Assembly (NCBI RefSeq): GCF_038396785.1
Contig: NZ_CP151087.1
Span: 2,418,001 to 2,482,000, forward strand
DNA from: Sphingobacterium thalpophilum
GTDB lineage: Bacteria; Bacteroidota; Bacteroidia; Sphingobacteriales; Sphingobacteriaceae
DNA length: 64,000 nucleotides
Direction: 5' to 3'
In this document: one piece after another, positions 49,104 to 58,561 of the stretch
How positions within the stretch are numbered: position 1 is the first letter of the stretch
Layout of the letters: each line of letters starts with the position of its first letter
Position numbers and translations under genes: made by a program
The notes under the pieces: generated by a model
Told to the model about the DNA's origin: nothing
Database searches by the model: none
Seen by the model: the letters and a program-made list of their open reading frames with translations, nothing else

Positions 49104-51434
49104 ATGAAAAATAGAACATGCTATACAATGTTCAGCAGTGGAATACTTTTGCTTTTAAGCGCTCAACTCAATGCACAAGAATTATCCCTAATTGTCAAGG
49201 ACAGTGACAATAAACCATTAAGTCAAGCGAATATCAAAGTTGACGGAAAAAACGTCGGCTATTCTAATCAACTTGGACAATTCATTTTTGCCAAAAGACC
49301 GTTGAATAATCCCATTCAATTGCGTGTGTCTTATACAGGCTTTTCAACGGTTGAAAAAATGGTTAATTTAGATACCGTTCAACAGCCCCTGTTATTTCAG
49401 CTCAATTCTACTCAACTTTTAGATGAAATTATCGTAACAGCTGGACGTAAAGCGGAAAACATTTCAACTGTTCCTTCTTCAGTTTCTATTTTAACCACAA
49501 AAGAAATCGAAGCTCAAAGTCAGATAAGCACCAATCTTTCCACAATTTTGGGTAATACCATCCCGGGCTTGGGAACCTCAACCAACAAAGCGACCAATTC
49601 TGGACAAACACTGCGTGGGCGATCTGTACTGGTGTTGATCGATGGAATTCCGCAATCTACACCTTTGATGAATGGACAACGTGATCTCCGGACCATTGAC
49701 CCGAGTGTCATCGAGCGCGTGGAGGTTATCAAAGGTGCCACATCCATCTATGGAAATGGATCGGCAGGCGGGATTATCAATTACATTACACGCAATCCCT
49801 CCAAAGACGCTGCAGCTATCCAAGGAATCACCAGTCTACGAACAACATTCAATCCCGTACACAGCGCCGGCACCATGGGATATCGCATAGGACAAACCTT
49901 GTACGGACAAAAAAACAGATGGAATTATACCGTTAGCGGTTCGGCCGATTACGTTGGCTTGCAGCGCGATGGCGACGGAGTTCCCCTTGGTCAGACAGAC
50001 GGTCTTTCGAACACCTATCAATACAATGCATTTTTAAAGGCCGGATACCGTATCGATAGTAGTTCCAATATTACAGCAGTGTACAACTTCTACAGAAGTA
50101 ACCAACACAACAGATACATCAGCCAAACAGGTGTATATGGTCAAACGCCAACGATAGGCGTAAAAGGCGATGATCCAGGTAAACCTGCCGGAACTCCGTA
50201 TAACCACAATGCCATGTTGACCTATACTAAAAGTAATCTATTCGCTTCGACATCCTTAACTGCTTCTGCATACTACAATACATTTCGATCCATGAACCGT
50301 TATGTTGAGAAAGCCTCTGCATGGTACGGTCCGGGACAAACACAGATCAACTCGGAGAAAAAAGGCCTACGCGTTAACCTAAACACACCTTTACAGGTAT
50401 TGGGTTCCAATGCGGATATCACCTATGGTGTGGATTTATTAAATGATGTTACGGATCAAAATCTGACCGATGGCAGGGTCTATATTCCCTATATGAATAT
50501 GTTAAACGTTGCTCCATACGCCCAGGTAAAAATTGATTTCCTAGAAAACTTAATCTTTAAAGGCGGTGTACGTTATGAAAATGCAACAGTCAAAATAAAG
50601 GATTTCAATACCATCGCTACAGGTCCCAACAACGAAGGAAGTATTGCTGTAAAAGGAGGCAATATCCCCTACAAAGGAGCGACCTTCAATGCAGGTTTGC
50701 GTTACAACAAATTCGCGATCTTTAATCCCTTCGTGAGTTTCTCTCAAGGTTTCGCGATCAATGAACTTGGCCGTATTGTACGTCGGGCAACAGATAATGA
50801 TTTAGATAGCCTAAAAACTGATCCTATTATCACCAATAATTACGAAATCGGATTCTCAAGCAATTACAGCATTTTCCAGCTATCAGCATCTTATTACTAC
50901 AGTACTTCAAAAATGGGTGTTGAACTGGTGGACATTGGCGGTTACCTGATGCCACAACGTCTTCCAGAAGATGTGTATGGTTACGAAATTGCATTAAGCG
51001 CTCATATTTCGCCTCAATTGACCATCGGTGGAACCTATGCCTATGTGGAAGGAAAGGCAAAAAAGGACGATGGATCAAAATCCTACCTCAATGGTTCACG
51101 GATCTCGCCAGACAAAGCAACGGGATACATCTATTACACGCCAATCAAACCCTTAACCTTTCAGCTTTTTTGGGTACATACCGGGTCCCGGGATCGCTTT
51201 CTTCCAAACGATAAAGGCGTCTACAAAAACAGTGAAGGCCCCGTTAAAACTGTTGACCTATTTAACTTAAATGGAAATTACCAAGTAAACAAACAATGGT
51301 CTATCGGTATGGGTGTAGAAAACTTATTCAATAAAAACTATTACCCTGTTGTCAGTCAATATCGTGCCTTAAATGAAGAATACGTCAAAGGACAAGGTAT
51401 GTTGGCCTCATTTAACATCAATTATAAATTTTAA
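49104..51434 (+). CDS. TonB-dependent siderophore-type receptor
   Basis: Outer-membrane receptor of 776 residues, of the ferric-siderophore class rather than SusC. It has a signal peptide (ending SAQLNAQEL), a short carboxypeptidase-like domain (LSLIVKDSDNKPLSQANIKV), and a TonB box followed by the plug (LDEIIVTAGRKAENISTVPS, SVLVLIDGIPQ, VERVEVIKGATSIYGNGSAG). The barrel has the siderophore-receptor C-terminal pattern VENLFNKNYYPVVSQYRAL and terminal Phe. The next gene, 1 bp downstream, is a PepSY transmembrane protein, a pairing common in siderophore-iron uptake. Ligand is unknown; no classical Fur box was recognised by eye. Confidence 0.9.
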   Translation: MKNRTCYTMFSSGILLLLSAQLNAQELSLIVKDSDNKPLSQANIKVDGKNVGYSNQLGQFIFAKRPLNNPIQLRVSYTGFSTVEKMVNLDTVQQPLLFQLNSTQLLDEIIVTAGRKAENISTVPSSVSILTTKEIEAQSQISTNLSTILGNTIPGLGTSTNKATNSGQTLRGRSVLVLIDGIPQSTPLMNGQRDLRTIDPSVIERVEVIKGATSIYGNGSAGGIINYITRNPSKDAAAIQGITSLRTTFNPVHSAGTMGYRIGQTLYGQKNRWNYTVSGSADYVGLQRDGDGVPLGQTDGLSNTYQYNAFLKAGYRIDSSSNITAVYNFYRSNQHNRYISQTGVYGQTPTIGVKGDDPGKPAGTPYNHNAMLTYTKSNLFASTSLTASAYYNTFRSMNRYVEKASAWYGPGQTQINSEKKGLRVNLNTPLQVLGSNADITYGVDLLNDVTDQNLTDGRVYIPYMNMLNVAPYAQVKIDFLENLIFKGGVRYENATVKIKDFNTIATGPNNEGSIAVKGGNIPYKGATFNAGLRYNKFAIFNPFVSFSQGFAINELGRIVRRATDNDLDSLKTDPIITNNYEIGFSSNYSIFQLSASYYYSTSKMGVELVDIGGYLMPQRLPEDVYGYEIALSAHISPQLTIGGTYAYVEGKAKKDDGSKSYLNGSRISPDKATGYIYYTPIKPLTFQLFWVHTGSRDRFLPNDKGVYKNSEGPVKTVDLFNLNGNYQVNKQWSIGMGVENLFNKNYYPVVSQYRALNEEYVKGQGMLASFNINYKF

Positions 51435-51435
51435 T

Positions 51436-52617
51436 ATGTTTAAGACCGTCATTCTTTGGTTGCATAAATGGCTCGGAATCATCACCGGAGTTGTGGTATT
51501 CATCCTAAGCCTGACGGGCAGCATATACACCTTTCAGGATGAGCTCAAGCTCTGGGCTTATCCTGAAAAATATTTTATCTCCGATACAACCATCCACTCA
51601 AAAACTCCACTACCATTAAGCACACTTCTTGACAGCGCACAGAAAAGCCTCAAAAAAAATCAAAAAATCACGCGGGTTGATCTCTATCCTTCGAAGAATC
51701 GTACCTGGGTATTTCGTGCCATAAAAACGGACGAAAAAGCATTTGGCCATTGGAATTATTACCGCTATTACAAACGCGTTTTCATCAATCCATATACTGG
51801 CCAGGTACAGCAAGTAGAGAATTCAAAAACAGAGTTCTTTCAGTTAGTGCTTCAGCTTCACCTAAACCTCCTCTTCGGCAAGCAATATGGCCACCCTATC
51901 GTCGCCTGGTCAACGGTCATTTTTGTCCTTATCTTACTTAGTGGTATTGTTCTTTGGTGGCCAAAAAAATGGAAGGGCAAGAATCTCAAGCGCAGTTTTT
52001 GGTTAGATACCAAAGTCAAATGGAAGCGACTGAACCACGACCTCCACAATGTCATCGGATTTTACAGTTTATTTATCGGATTGATTTTTGCCATTACGGG
52101 ACTCGCTTTTGCTTTTCCGGATTTTAAAAAGACCTATAGCGCAACATTCAATTTATTGCAGTCGCCAACAGCTTCTTCCACACGTAGCTCCCCTATACCC
52201 TTGCCCGCTGTGGAAAAGAAATTTCAGGACAATGCGCTGCGGTATGCCTTGGCAAATTATCCGGATGCTGAAATGATGTCGATCCGACTAAAAAAAGAGA
52301 CCGAAACAGCAATGGATATACAGGTGAGACATCATGAAAAACGAAGTGGTGTATTTGACTGGCTTTATTATAATAAAGAAGAAAACAGTCTTACAGCAGT
52401 CAAATCCAGCAACGAATTGCAGTATGGGGATAAGCTCGGTGCACTTAACTATGATATTCATACCGGTGCCATCGGTGGACTCACAACAAAAATTATCGCT
52501 TGCCTTGCCAGTCTCTTTTGTGCTTCCTTGCCCATCACAGGATACATCATCTGGATGAACAAAAGCAAAAAGAAGAAAAAGAAAGGTTATCAACATAATG
52601 TTAATAAGTACTGTTAA
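51436..52617 (+). CDS. PepSY-associated transmembrane protein, probable siderophore-iron reductase partner
   Basis: Inner-membrane protein of the PepSY_TM family (393 residues). The start is the ATG at 51436 (MFKTVILWLHKWLGIITGVV), directly after the receptor stop; the longer frame overlaps the receptor and has no homology. Helix 1 with conserved HKWLGIITG is followed by a periplasmic PepSY-like loop, then helices WSTVIFVLILLSGIVLWWPK, NVIGFYSLFIGLIFAITGLA and a last one (CLASLFCASLPITGYIIWMN), and a Lys-rich tail. Paired His residues in the helices suggest heme or metal handling. Homologues act with TonB receptors in reductive iron release. The last codons overlap the DnaA-box-like cluster. 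Confidence 0.88.
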   Translation: MFKTVILWLHKWLGIITGVVVFILSLTGSIYTFQDELKLWAYPEKYFISDTTIHSKTPLPLSTLLDSAQKSLKKNQKITRVDLYPSKNRTWVFRAIKTDEKAFGHWNYYRYYKRVFINPYTGQVQQVENSKTEFFQLVLQLHLNLLFGKQYGHPIVAWSTVIFVLILLSGIVLWWPKKWKGKNLKRSFWLDTKVKWKRLNHDLHNVIGFYSLFIGLIFAITGLAFAFPDFKKTYSATFNLLQSPTASSTRSSPIPLPAVEKKFQDNALRYALANYPDAEMMSIRLKKETETAMDIQVRHHEKRSGVFDWLYYNKEENSLTAVKSSNELQYGDKLGALNYDIHTGAIGGLTTKIIACLASLFCASLPITGYIIWMNKSKKKKKKGYQHNVNKYC

Positions 52618-52675
52618 TAACTGTATTTTTCTTTTAAACAGGTTTTCAACAACGTTATTAACATAATGTGGAAAA
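52587..52675. other. Cluster of six DnaA-box-like 9-mers
   Basis: Within 89 bp: TTATCAACA (52587, +), TTATTAACA (52599-52607, -), TTATTAACA (52612-52620, -), TTTTCAACA (52643, +), TTATTAACA (52655, +), TTTTCCACA (52667-52675, -). Two convergent pairs have the identical 3-bp spacer TAA. The strongest is TTTTCCACA. It may be an origin or a DnaA-binding regulatory/titration site. The rest of the 52618-52955 gap holds a minus-strand terminator and no gene. Confidence 0.5.
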
Positions 52676-52889
52676 CTAACCCTCACCCTATTTACCGACG
52701 CAATCTCTTGTCCAAATTTACAGTAACACGATAAGCCAGCTGAAAAAATACCATACGAGAGAAAAAAGATGACAACCTTTAAATCGAGAAGAGCCCAACG
52801 CGCAGCAGGGCCAACAGGGCGACACTAAAAAAAGGAAGCATTCTTCAACATAAGGAACCACAATATACAGCCTAAGAAGAAGGGCGAGC

Positions 52890-52929
52890 GGGAAAAAAGA
52901 AAATCCGATGCACAGGGTACACCGGATTT
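52890..52929 (-). terminator. Terminator of the third susCD operon
   Basis: Arms AAATCCG / CGGATTT with a 15-nt loop; on the minus strand TTCTTTTTTCC follows. It lies 27 bp after the susD stop. Confidence 0.75.
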
Positions 52930-52955
52930 CTTCAATAATAAACCAACAACTAACT

Positions 52956-54449
52956 TTACAGATTCGGGTTCCGCACAGTCTCTTCGTATGGGATAGCAAA
53001 CAAATAATAAGGGCTATTTTCCACAAAATTAGATCCATTAGGAAACTTAATAACCCGGTGCCCCTGCCCGTTCACTAGCTTCGGTTTGCCATCTGCACCC
53101 ACAATTTGGACTTGAATAGGCTTGCCGTCTGCATCAACATAAGATTTTCGTGCAACCTTTCCTTGTGTCCGAAGAATATCCGACAGGGCAAATCCTTCCC
53201 CCCAAAGCTCTTTTCGTCTTTCAATCAGGATCGCTGCAATTAATTGATCCGTATCATTTCCTGAAAACAGCTTTGCATTCCTCGCTGCACGCAGCTTATT
53301 CAAGGCTGCTACTGCTTTATCTTTTTCACCAGCCCGTGCGTACCCCTCGGCAGCGATCAAAACCATTTCCGAAGCACGCATATACACAATGTCACCGATC
53401 AAATTCGATTTAAACTTAAACTTCTTATACCGTAGAAAGCCCTCCCGACCGGGTAAATTATCCCATTCAAATAAAGCGTAACGCACATCACTGGTATCGA
53501 ATAAATCTTTAAAATAAGGATCGGCCATAAAACTATAGTAATAAGATCCAGCTGACGAAACATCCAAATAATGAAATGTATAACTTGCCACATTTTGCTC
53601 GTTAGTTTGCTGATGCCCCCAAATCCACTCGCTATTTCCAAGATCATTAAAACCCGCCTGATAATCTGACGGAGTCATTAAATTATACTTCTGAGCTGCT
53701 TTTTCAGCATACGCTGCGGCCAGTTTCCATTCGCCAACCTGCAGATAAGTCCGAGCGAGCAAACCATAAACAACCTCTGCATTGATTTCGTATTTATCCG
53801 CTCGACCAGCAGAAGCCAACAAGCTTTCACTGTCTTTGAGATCTTTCAAGATAAGTTCATACACTTCTGCCTGTGTTGACCTTGATTTTCCTTCAGTCGA
53901 TAGTGTACTGGGTTCGGTATAAATCGGAACAGATTTCGCATTTTTGTCCTTGAGGTAACTAAACTGATAAAATGTGGCCAGATTTAAGTAGGAAAATGCA
54001 CGTAATGCTTTAGCTCTTCCCTTTAACACATTTTTAGTTTCAGTAGAGCCTTCGGACCCATCTACCTTTGCAATGACATTGTTCATGTTATCGATCACCT
54101 TATACAACATAATCCAAAAAGAATTGACACGATTTGATCGATTATTTGTCAATTCGGTAAAGGCATAAGCATCACGATAGCCATATTTGGTGGTCACCGC
54201 CACATCACTTCCCATCGCATCACTAGTACGCATCACCGCTGTATATCCCGGATTAGCATAGGTAAAATAGGTATCATTTAAATACTTCCAGGTACCGTTG
54301 ATCACCGTAGCAACATTGTCGGTGTTTTTAAAAACTTCACCTTCAGGCACTGCGGTCGTCGGATCCAGCTCAAGCGCATCCTTACATGATGCATTCACTA
54401 GGAAGAGCGCCAATATGATATATACAATTTTTAGTTTCATGATTTTCAT
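52956..54449 (-). CDS. SusD/RagB-family lipoprotein (third pair)
   Basis: Surface nutrient-binding lipoprotein, partner of the SusC upstream. It has a lipoprotein signal with lipobox LVNASC-KD; start at 54449 (MKIMKLKIVYI) or the second ATG at 54440. SusD blocks include LDPTTAVPEGEVFKNTDNVA, LRAFSYLNLATFYQFSYLKD, GLLARTYLQVGEWKLAAAYA and the C-terminal LIERRKELWGEGFALSDILR. Length is 497 residues. It begins 28 bp after the susC stop and ends the operon at the terminator near 52910. No enzyme gene accompanies the pair, so the ligand is unknown. Confidence 0.92.
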   Translation of the reverse strand: MKIMKLKIVYIILALFLVNASCKDALELDPTTAVPEGEVFKNTDNVATVINGTWKYLNDTYFTYANPGYTAVMRTSDAMGSDVAVTTKYGYRDAYAFTELTNNRSNRVNSFWIMLYKVIDNMNNVIAKVDGSEGSTETKNVLKGRAKALRAFSYLNLATFYQFSYLKDKNAKSVPIYTEPSTLSTEGKSRSTQAEVYELILKDLKDSESLLASAGRADKYEINAEVVYGLLARTYLQVGEWKLAAAYAEKAAQKYNLMTPSDYQAGFNDLGNSEWIWGHQQTNEQNVASYTFHYLDVSSAGSYYYSFMADPYFKDLFDTSDVRYALFEWDNLPGREGFLRYKKFKFKSNLIGDIVYMRASEMVLIAAEGYARAGEKDKAVAALNKLRAARNAKLFSGNDTDQLIAAILIERRKELWGEGFALSDILRTQGKVARKSYVDADGKPIQVQIVGADGKPKLVNGQGHRVIKFPNGSNFVENSPYYLFAIPYEETVRNPNL

Positions 54450-54476
54450 TTAAATTCTCAGATTAACAATAAGGCA

Positions 54477-57400
54477 TTAAAAAACAAGCTGAATACCACC
54501 AGAGATTGTTCGCATTGCCGGATAGCGAAAATAGGTCGCCCCATTTACCGTCTGTTCTGGATCCATTCCTTGATGACCATAAAATGTCAATAGATTTTCG
54601 GCTGTTGCAAAGACGCGAAGTTTTTCTACACCTATCCGCTTCAATAAATCCGAAGGTAATCGATAACCTAAACTTACATTTTTAAGGCGTGCATAAGTGC
54701 CACTGTAAAGAAAGCGTGTGGACGAAGAAGTCCAATTCAAGTTATCAGTTGTCAATTTAGGCACATCGGTCTGCGTATGCTCAGGCGTCCAGCGCTCGAG
54801 GATCTCCTTTGACCAAGCGCGTCCTGGATTATTACCGCTATGCATAAGCTGAATATAATCGTTATCTAATATCTGTCCACCCAAACTAAAACTCAATAAA
54901 GCAGACAAATCAAAATTTTTGTAGGTGAAACTGTTTTGAATCCCGCCGACAAGATCTGGCAATGAAGTTCCGGCAATAAAATTACCGGCCTTACTGTATT
55001 CCGAAGTTTTTTCACCTGTTTTATTACCGTCCTTATCAGCAGTATACCATTGCGGCAGACCGTTATCTGGATTTACTCCAGCCCATTCCGGCAGATAAAA
55101 ATCATAGATACTTCCGCCTACGCGCAGGAGTTTATTCCCTGTAATGATCGGTTTGTTATCTTTTGGCAAAGCTGTAATCTTGTTTTTATAATGCGAAAGA
55201 TTGACGTCTAAATTCCATTTAAAATTTTCATTTCGAACCGGGACAGTACGAATATCCACGTCGACACCTGTATTTTTCAGCGCTCCTATATTTGCATCAT
55301 AGCCTGTATATCCTGTTGAATAAGCCATTGGCATTGTAAATAGCAAGTCTTTACTTCGACGGTTAAAGTACTCCACACTTAACGACACTCGGTTCTCAAA
55401 AGCGGATACGTCAACCCCCACATTCAAATTAAGGTTCGACTCCCATTTTAGATCCGGTGTAGCCAACCTGCCGGTATAGGTACCGCCCTTACCTAAGCTA
55501 TTGGCAATCGTATAAAGTCCTTTATAAGCATAATAGGTACCTAAATTATCGTTTCCTTGTCCACCATAACTCGCTCTGACGGTTAACTGATTAACCGTTG
55601 TATTATCCTTCAGAAAATCCTCCTGCTTCAGTTTCCATGAGCCGCCCACAGACCAGAATGTACCCCAACGTTTATCCGGCGAAAAACGAGATGAGCCATC
55701 TGTCCGTAAGGAAGTTGAAAAATAGTATTTGTTATCATAGTTATACTCCGCTCTTCCCAAAAAGCTCAGTAACCTATAATCAACACTGGATCCTGTAAAA
55801 TTATTAAGTTGAGATGCAGCAGCAGGTTCGTCAAAATAAGGAAGTACAAACTGTTGTCTGCTACCATTTATATTACTGCTGTTAAAATCATAGTATTCCT
55901 GTCCGGCCAATACATTGAGGGAATGCAAACCAAACTGCTTTTCATAGGTCAGCAAATTATTCCAGGTCTGTGCGACCGTACGTACGTTTGAACGATACAC
56001 ATACCCCCCGGTGTTCACACCATCGCCCAACAATGGATTAGTGTAGTCGTGCGTATTTCCATTGAGATAATCAAGACTATAAGTCGACTTAAACTTTAAG
56101 TTTTTAGAAAACAACACTTCCAGATAGGTTCGTGCAGATAGATTTTCGCGGCGGATATCATTTCGATCCAAAGGAAGAGATGCTGCCAGATTATTACGTG
56201 GAGTCGCACCACTTGGACGATATTCTCCAAAATCGTAAATCTTGTTTCCGGCTCCATCAAGGACATATGAGCCATCCGCATTCCGCTCATAGTACGGATA
56301 AAAAGACGGGACCAGTCTCGTAAAATTTATAATATTAGCCGTATTACTGTCTTCAGACTGCGGATACTTTTGTTGTGTACTGCTACCACCTATATTCAGG
56401 CCTACATTTAACCAAGACTTGACCTTACTGTCAATATTTGCACGCAGATTATAGCGTTTAAAGCCCGATTCAATTGCAATTCCTTGATCATTGAGATAAC
56501 CTCCTGAAATGTAGTAGGTACTCTTTGCACTACCACCGCTAAATCCGAGGTCTGCCTGTGTACGCACCCCAGTACGTTGCAATACGTCGGTCCATGGATC
56601 ATTCCAAAGCGTTTTTGCTCCAGCAACCAATTTACCATCTACGCCGACCGGCTGTGGGTATTGACTGCCGTAAGGATTAATATTTAAATCTGTCAATACG
56701 GTCTTACTTGCATTGGACGCCGCTTGCTCTGCCGTAAGGCCATTTGATAGGTTTTTATTTCTTAAAGCTTCCCAATAGAGTTGAAAATATTCATCGGTCG
56801 ACACCTGATCATAGTCACGAACTGCACGTGTTGAATAGCCCTGTGTAAAATTGAGATTAATCTTGGTGTTGTCGGAAGTCACTCCCGACTTTGTGGTAAT
56901 GATAATCACCCCATTTGCCCCTCTGGAACCATAAAGTGCACTTGATGCTGCATCTTTTAAAACAGAGATGGACTGAATATCATTCGGATTGATGGAGTTA
57001 ATATCTCCTGCATAGGGACTACCATCCAACACGATCAAAGGTGCACTGGAGGCATTAATGGAGCCGATACCCCTAATACGGATGGCTGCTTCAGTACCTG
57101 GCTGTCCCGAGGACGCCACGGACTGTAAGCCCGGTACCTGTCCCTCTAATGCTTTGGTAATATTTGACACTTGTCTATTTTCGATCGCTTTGCTGCTTAC
57201 TGTACTGACCGATCCCGTTATGTTTGTACGTTTGGCAGTACCGTAAGCCACGACCACCACCTCTTCCAGATCTGTACTGGAGGGTTTCAAGGACAATGTT
57301 AAGTTTGTGCTTGTTGCTTTTAGCTGTTGAGATTCATAACCAACAAAAGAAAATTCCAATACAGGTAATACGTCACCTGTGACATTGATTGTAAACTCTC

Positions 57401-57587
57401 CTTTTGAATTCGTTAAGGTTCCTTGATTTTGCCCCGAAATGCGAACATTTACTCCAGGAAGTAGGTGACCGGTATTGGCATCAACAACTTTTCCTTGTAT
57501 AGCCCGCTGCTGAGCATAGAGCCTGTTCATATTGACCCCCGATAATGCTATAGCAGCAATAGGAATGTATTTAAGTTTTGCGTACAT
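54477..57587 (-). CDS. SusC/RagA-family TonB-dependent receptor (third pair)
   Basis: Outer-membrane importer of 1036 residues with a signal peptide (MYAKLKYIPIAAIALSGVNM to LYAQQ). It has a beta-sandwich domain (IQGKVVDANTGHLLPGVNVR), the SusC TonB-box region LEEVVVVAYGTAKRTNITGS, and a plug with APLIVLDGSPYAGDINSINP and SSALYGSRGANGVIIITTKS. A barrel follows, ending ISGGIQLVF. No STN domain is present. Its promoter region contains a perfect 16-bp inverted repeat and two 16-bp direct repeats and lies just downstream of an orphan LytTR response regulator, which is a candidate controller. The partner susD follows after 27 bp. Confidence 0.93.
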   Translation of the reverse strand: MYAKLKYIPIAAIALSGVNMNRLYAQQRAIQGKVVDANTGHLLPGVNVRISGQNQGTLTNSKGEFTINVTGDVLPVLEFSFVGYESQQLKATSTNLTLSLKPSSTDLEEVVVVAYGTAKRTNITGSVSTVSSKAIENRQVSNITKALEGQVPGLQSVASSGQPGTEAAIRIRGIGSINASSAPLIVLDGSPYAGDINSINPNDIQSISVLKDAASSALYGSRGANGVIIITTKSGVTSDNTKINLNFTQGYSTRAVRDYDQVSTDEYFQLYWEALRNKNLSNGLTAEQAASNASKTVLTDLNINPYGSQYPQPVGVDGKLVAGAKTLWNDPWTDVLQRTGVRTQADLGFSGGSAKSTYYISGGYLNDQGIAIESGFKRYNLRANIDSKVKSWLNVGLNIGGSSTQQKYPQSEDSNTANIINFTRLVPSFYPYYERNADGSYVLDGAGNKIYDFGEYRPSGATPRNNLAASLPLDRNDIRRENLSARTYLEVLFSKNLKFKSTYSLDYLNGNTHDYTNPLLGDGVNTGGYVYRSNVRTVAQTWNNLLTYEKQFGLHSLNVLAGQEYYDFNSSNINGSRQQFVLPYFDEPAAASQLNNFTGSSVDYRLLSFLGRAEYNYDNKYYFSTSLRTDGSSRFSPDKRWGTFWSVGGSWKLKQEDFLKDNTTVNQLTVRASYGGQGNDNLGTYYAYKGLYTIANSLGKGGTYTGRLATPDLKWESNLNLNVGVDVSAFENRVSLSVEYFNRRSKDLLFTMPMAYSTGYTGYDANIGALKNTGVDVDIRTVPVRNENFKWNLDVNLSHYKNKITALPKDNKPIITGNKLLRVGGSIYDFYLPEWAGVNPDNGLPQWYTADKDGNKTGEKTSEYSKAGNFIAGTSLPDLVGGIQNSFTYKNFDLSALLSFSLGGQILDNDYIQLMHSGNNPGRAWSKEILERWTPEHTQTDVPKLTTDNLNWTSSSTRFLYSGTYARLKNVSLGYRLPSDLLKRIGVEKLRVFATAENLLTFYGHQGMDPEQTVNGATYFRYPAMRTISGGIQLVF

Positions 57588-57622
57588 CGTAAAAATGCTT
57601 TACTAAATAAGTTAAGTGTGAT

Positions 57623-57638
57623 TAAAAACAAAAAACAC
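57623..57638. repeat. 16-bp direct repeat, copy 1 (leader side)
   Basis: TAAAAACAAAAAACAC, identical to 57737-57752. Confidence 0.7.
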
Positions 57639-57647
57639 GGCGGCTTC

Positions 57648-57696
57648 TTGCACTCGAATAAAAACTACTTGTTTAATAGATTTTATTCGAGTGCAA
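57648..57696. repeat. Perfect 16-bp inverted repeat at the susC transcription start
   Basis: TTGCACTCGAATAAAA (57648-57663) and TTTTATTCGAGTGCAA (57681-57696) with a 17-nt spacer. One arm abuts the -7 element, so the hairpin would form the 5' end of the transcript. It can be an operator or a 5' stabilising structure. Confidence 0.75.
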
Positions 57697-57701
57697 ATAT
57701 A
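57694..57701 (-). promoter_or_regulatory. -7 promoter element of the third susC
   Basis: On the minus strand TATATTTG, matching TAnnTTTG; it overlaps the first bases of the inverted repeat. No clear -33 element. Confidence 0.5.
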
Positions 57702-57736
57702 TAACAAAATCCATTGAATTACTAGATTTTAAGAAC

Positions 57737-57752
57737 TAAAAACAAAAAACAC
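57737..57752. repeat. 16-bp direct repeat, copy 2 (upstream side)
   Basis: TAAAAACAAAAAACAC, exact copy of 57623-57638, about 50-65 bp upstream of the expected start of transcription. Confidence 0.7.
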
Positions 57753-57817
57753 TAATATTCAGCAATTTAATTTATAAATATGTCTAGAAAAATATTTTTT
57801 CGTTAGCTAATTCACCA

Positions 57818-58543
57818 TTATTGATCAAGCCATTTTTGAAACTTCGGGGACCGTTCCTCACTAACAATGACGACAATTCCTTCTGGGGTTGAAGGCATTA
57901 GCTCTAACTTGATTCGATTTCGACTAATCTTTAACATGGACTGGATGGCATCTATCCGAACAAGGAATTTCCGATTGATCTGAAAGAAAACTGTTGGATC
58001 CACCTGTGAAACGAGATGTGTGATGGTATCTTCAATAATATATGCAATTCCCGATCCTTTTTCTACGGCATACAGCTCTTTGTCTTCTGCCATAAAATAG
58101 GCAATATCAGCAATGGCCAGCGACTTTAAAAAATTACCATATTTCACTAGGAAGCGCTGTTTGAGCCGAGGTTCTACGTTGGGTAGTAGCGGTTCGATAC
58201 GTTTCATGATCTCCGCCAACTCGTCGCTATCGAAAGGCTTTAACAGATAGGCATAACCCTTATTTTGGAAGGCCTCCAATGCATATTGTTCGTAAGCAGT
58301 CGTAAAAATCAGTGGCACATCGATCGATACCTGTTTAAAAATTTCAAAGCTCAGCCCATCCATCAGGTGGATATCCATAAAAATCAGATCGAATTGATTT
58401 CTATTGATCGTCATCACCGCTTCCTGAACCTCTTTTGCATTGGTAAAGATCAGTTCGCTTTCTCCATAGAGCGCAGTCAACATTTCCTTTAAGCCTACAA
58501 AAGCCCAGTCTTCGTCTTCGACAATCAGTATTTTCCATCTCAT
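57818..58543 (-). CDS. LytTR-family response regulator without adjacent kinase
   Basis: Two-component regulator of the LytR/AlgR type (241 residues). The receiver domain begins MRWKILIVEDEDWAFVG with the acidic pocket (about residues 10-12) and the phospho-acceptor Asp in LIFMDIHLMDG (about 57). The conserved Thr/Ser is in LIFTTAYEQYALEAF and the Lys in YLLKPFDSDEL. The C-terminal LytTR DNA-binding domain (about 130-241) has FLVKYGNFLKSLAIADIAYF and VFFQINRKFLVRIDAIQSML. The usual partner, a membrane histidine kinase, is not next to it. It sits between two susCD operons, has a terminator before it, and may control the repeat-rich promoter immediately downstream. Confidence 0.93.
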   Translation of the reverse strand: MRWKILIVEDEDWAFVGLKEMLTALYGESELIFTNAKEVQEAVMTINRNQFDLIFMDIHLMDGLSFEIFKQVSIDVPLIFTTAYEQYALEAFQNKGYAYLLKPFDSDELAEIMKRIEPLLPNVEPRLKQRFLVKYGNFLKSLAIADIAYFMAEDKELYAVEKGSGIAYIIEDTITHLVSQVDPTVFFQINRKFLVRIDAIQSMLKISRNRIKLELMPSTPEGIVVIVSEERSPKFQKWLDQ

Positions 58544-58561
58544 GGGTTGAATGTAATAAAA

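Noticed and set aside
52587..52675. Calling the DnaA-box cluster the chromosomal origin outright
   Set aside because: Genes converge on it from both sides, dnaA is not near, and the sampled third-position skew does not change across it.
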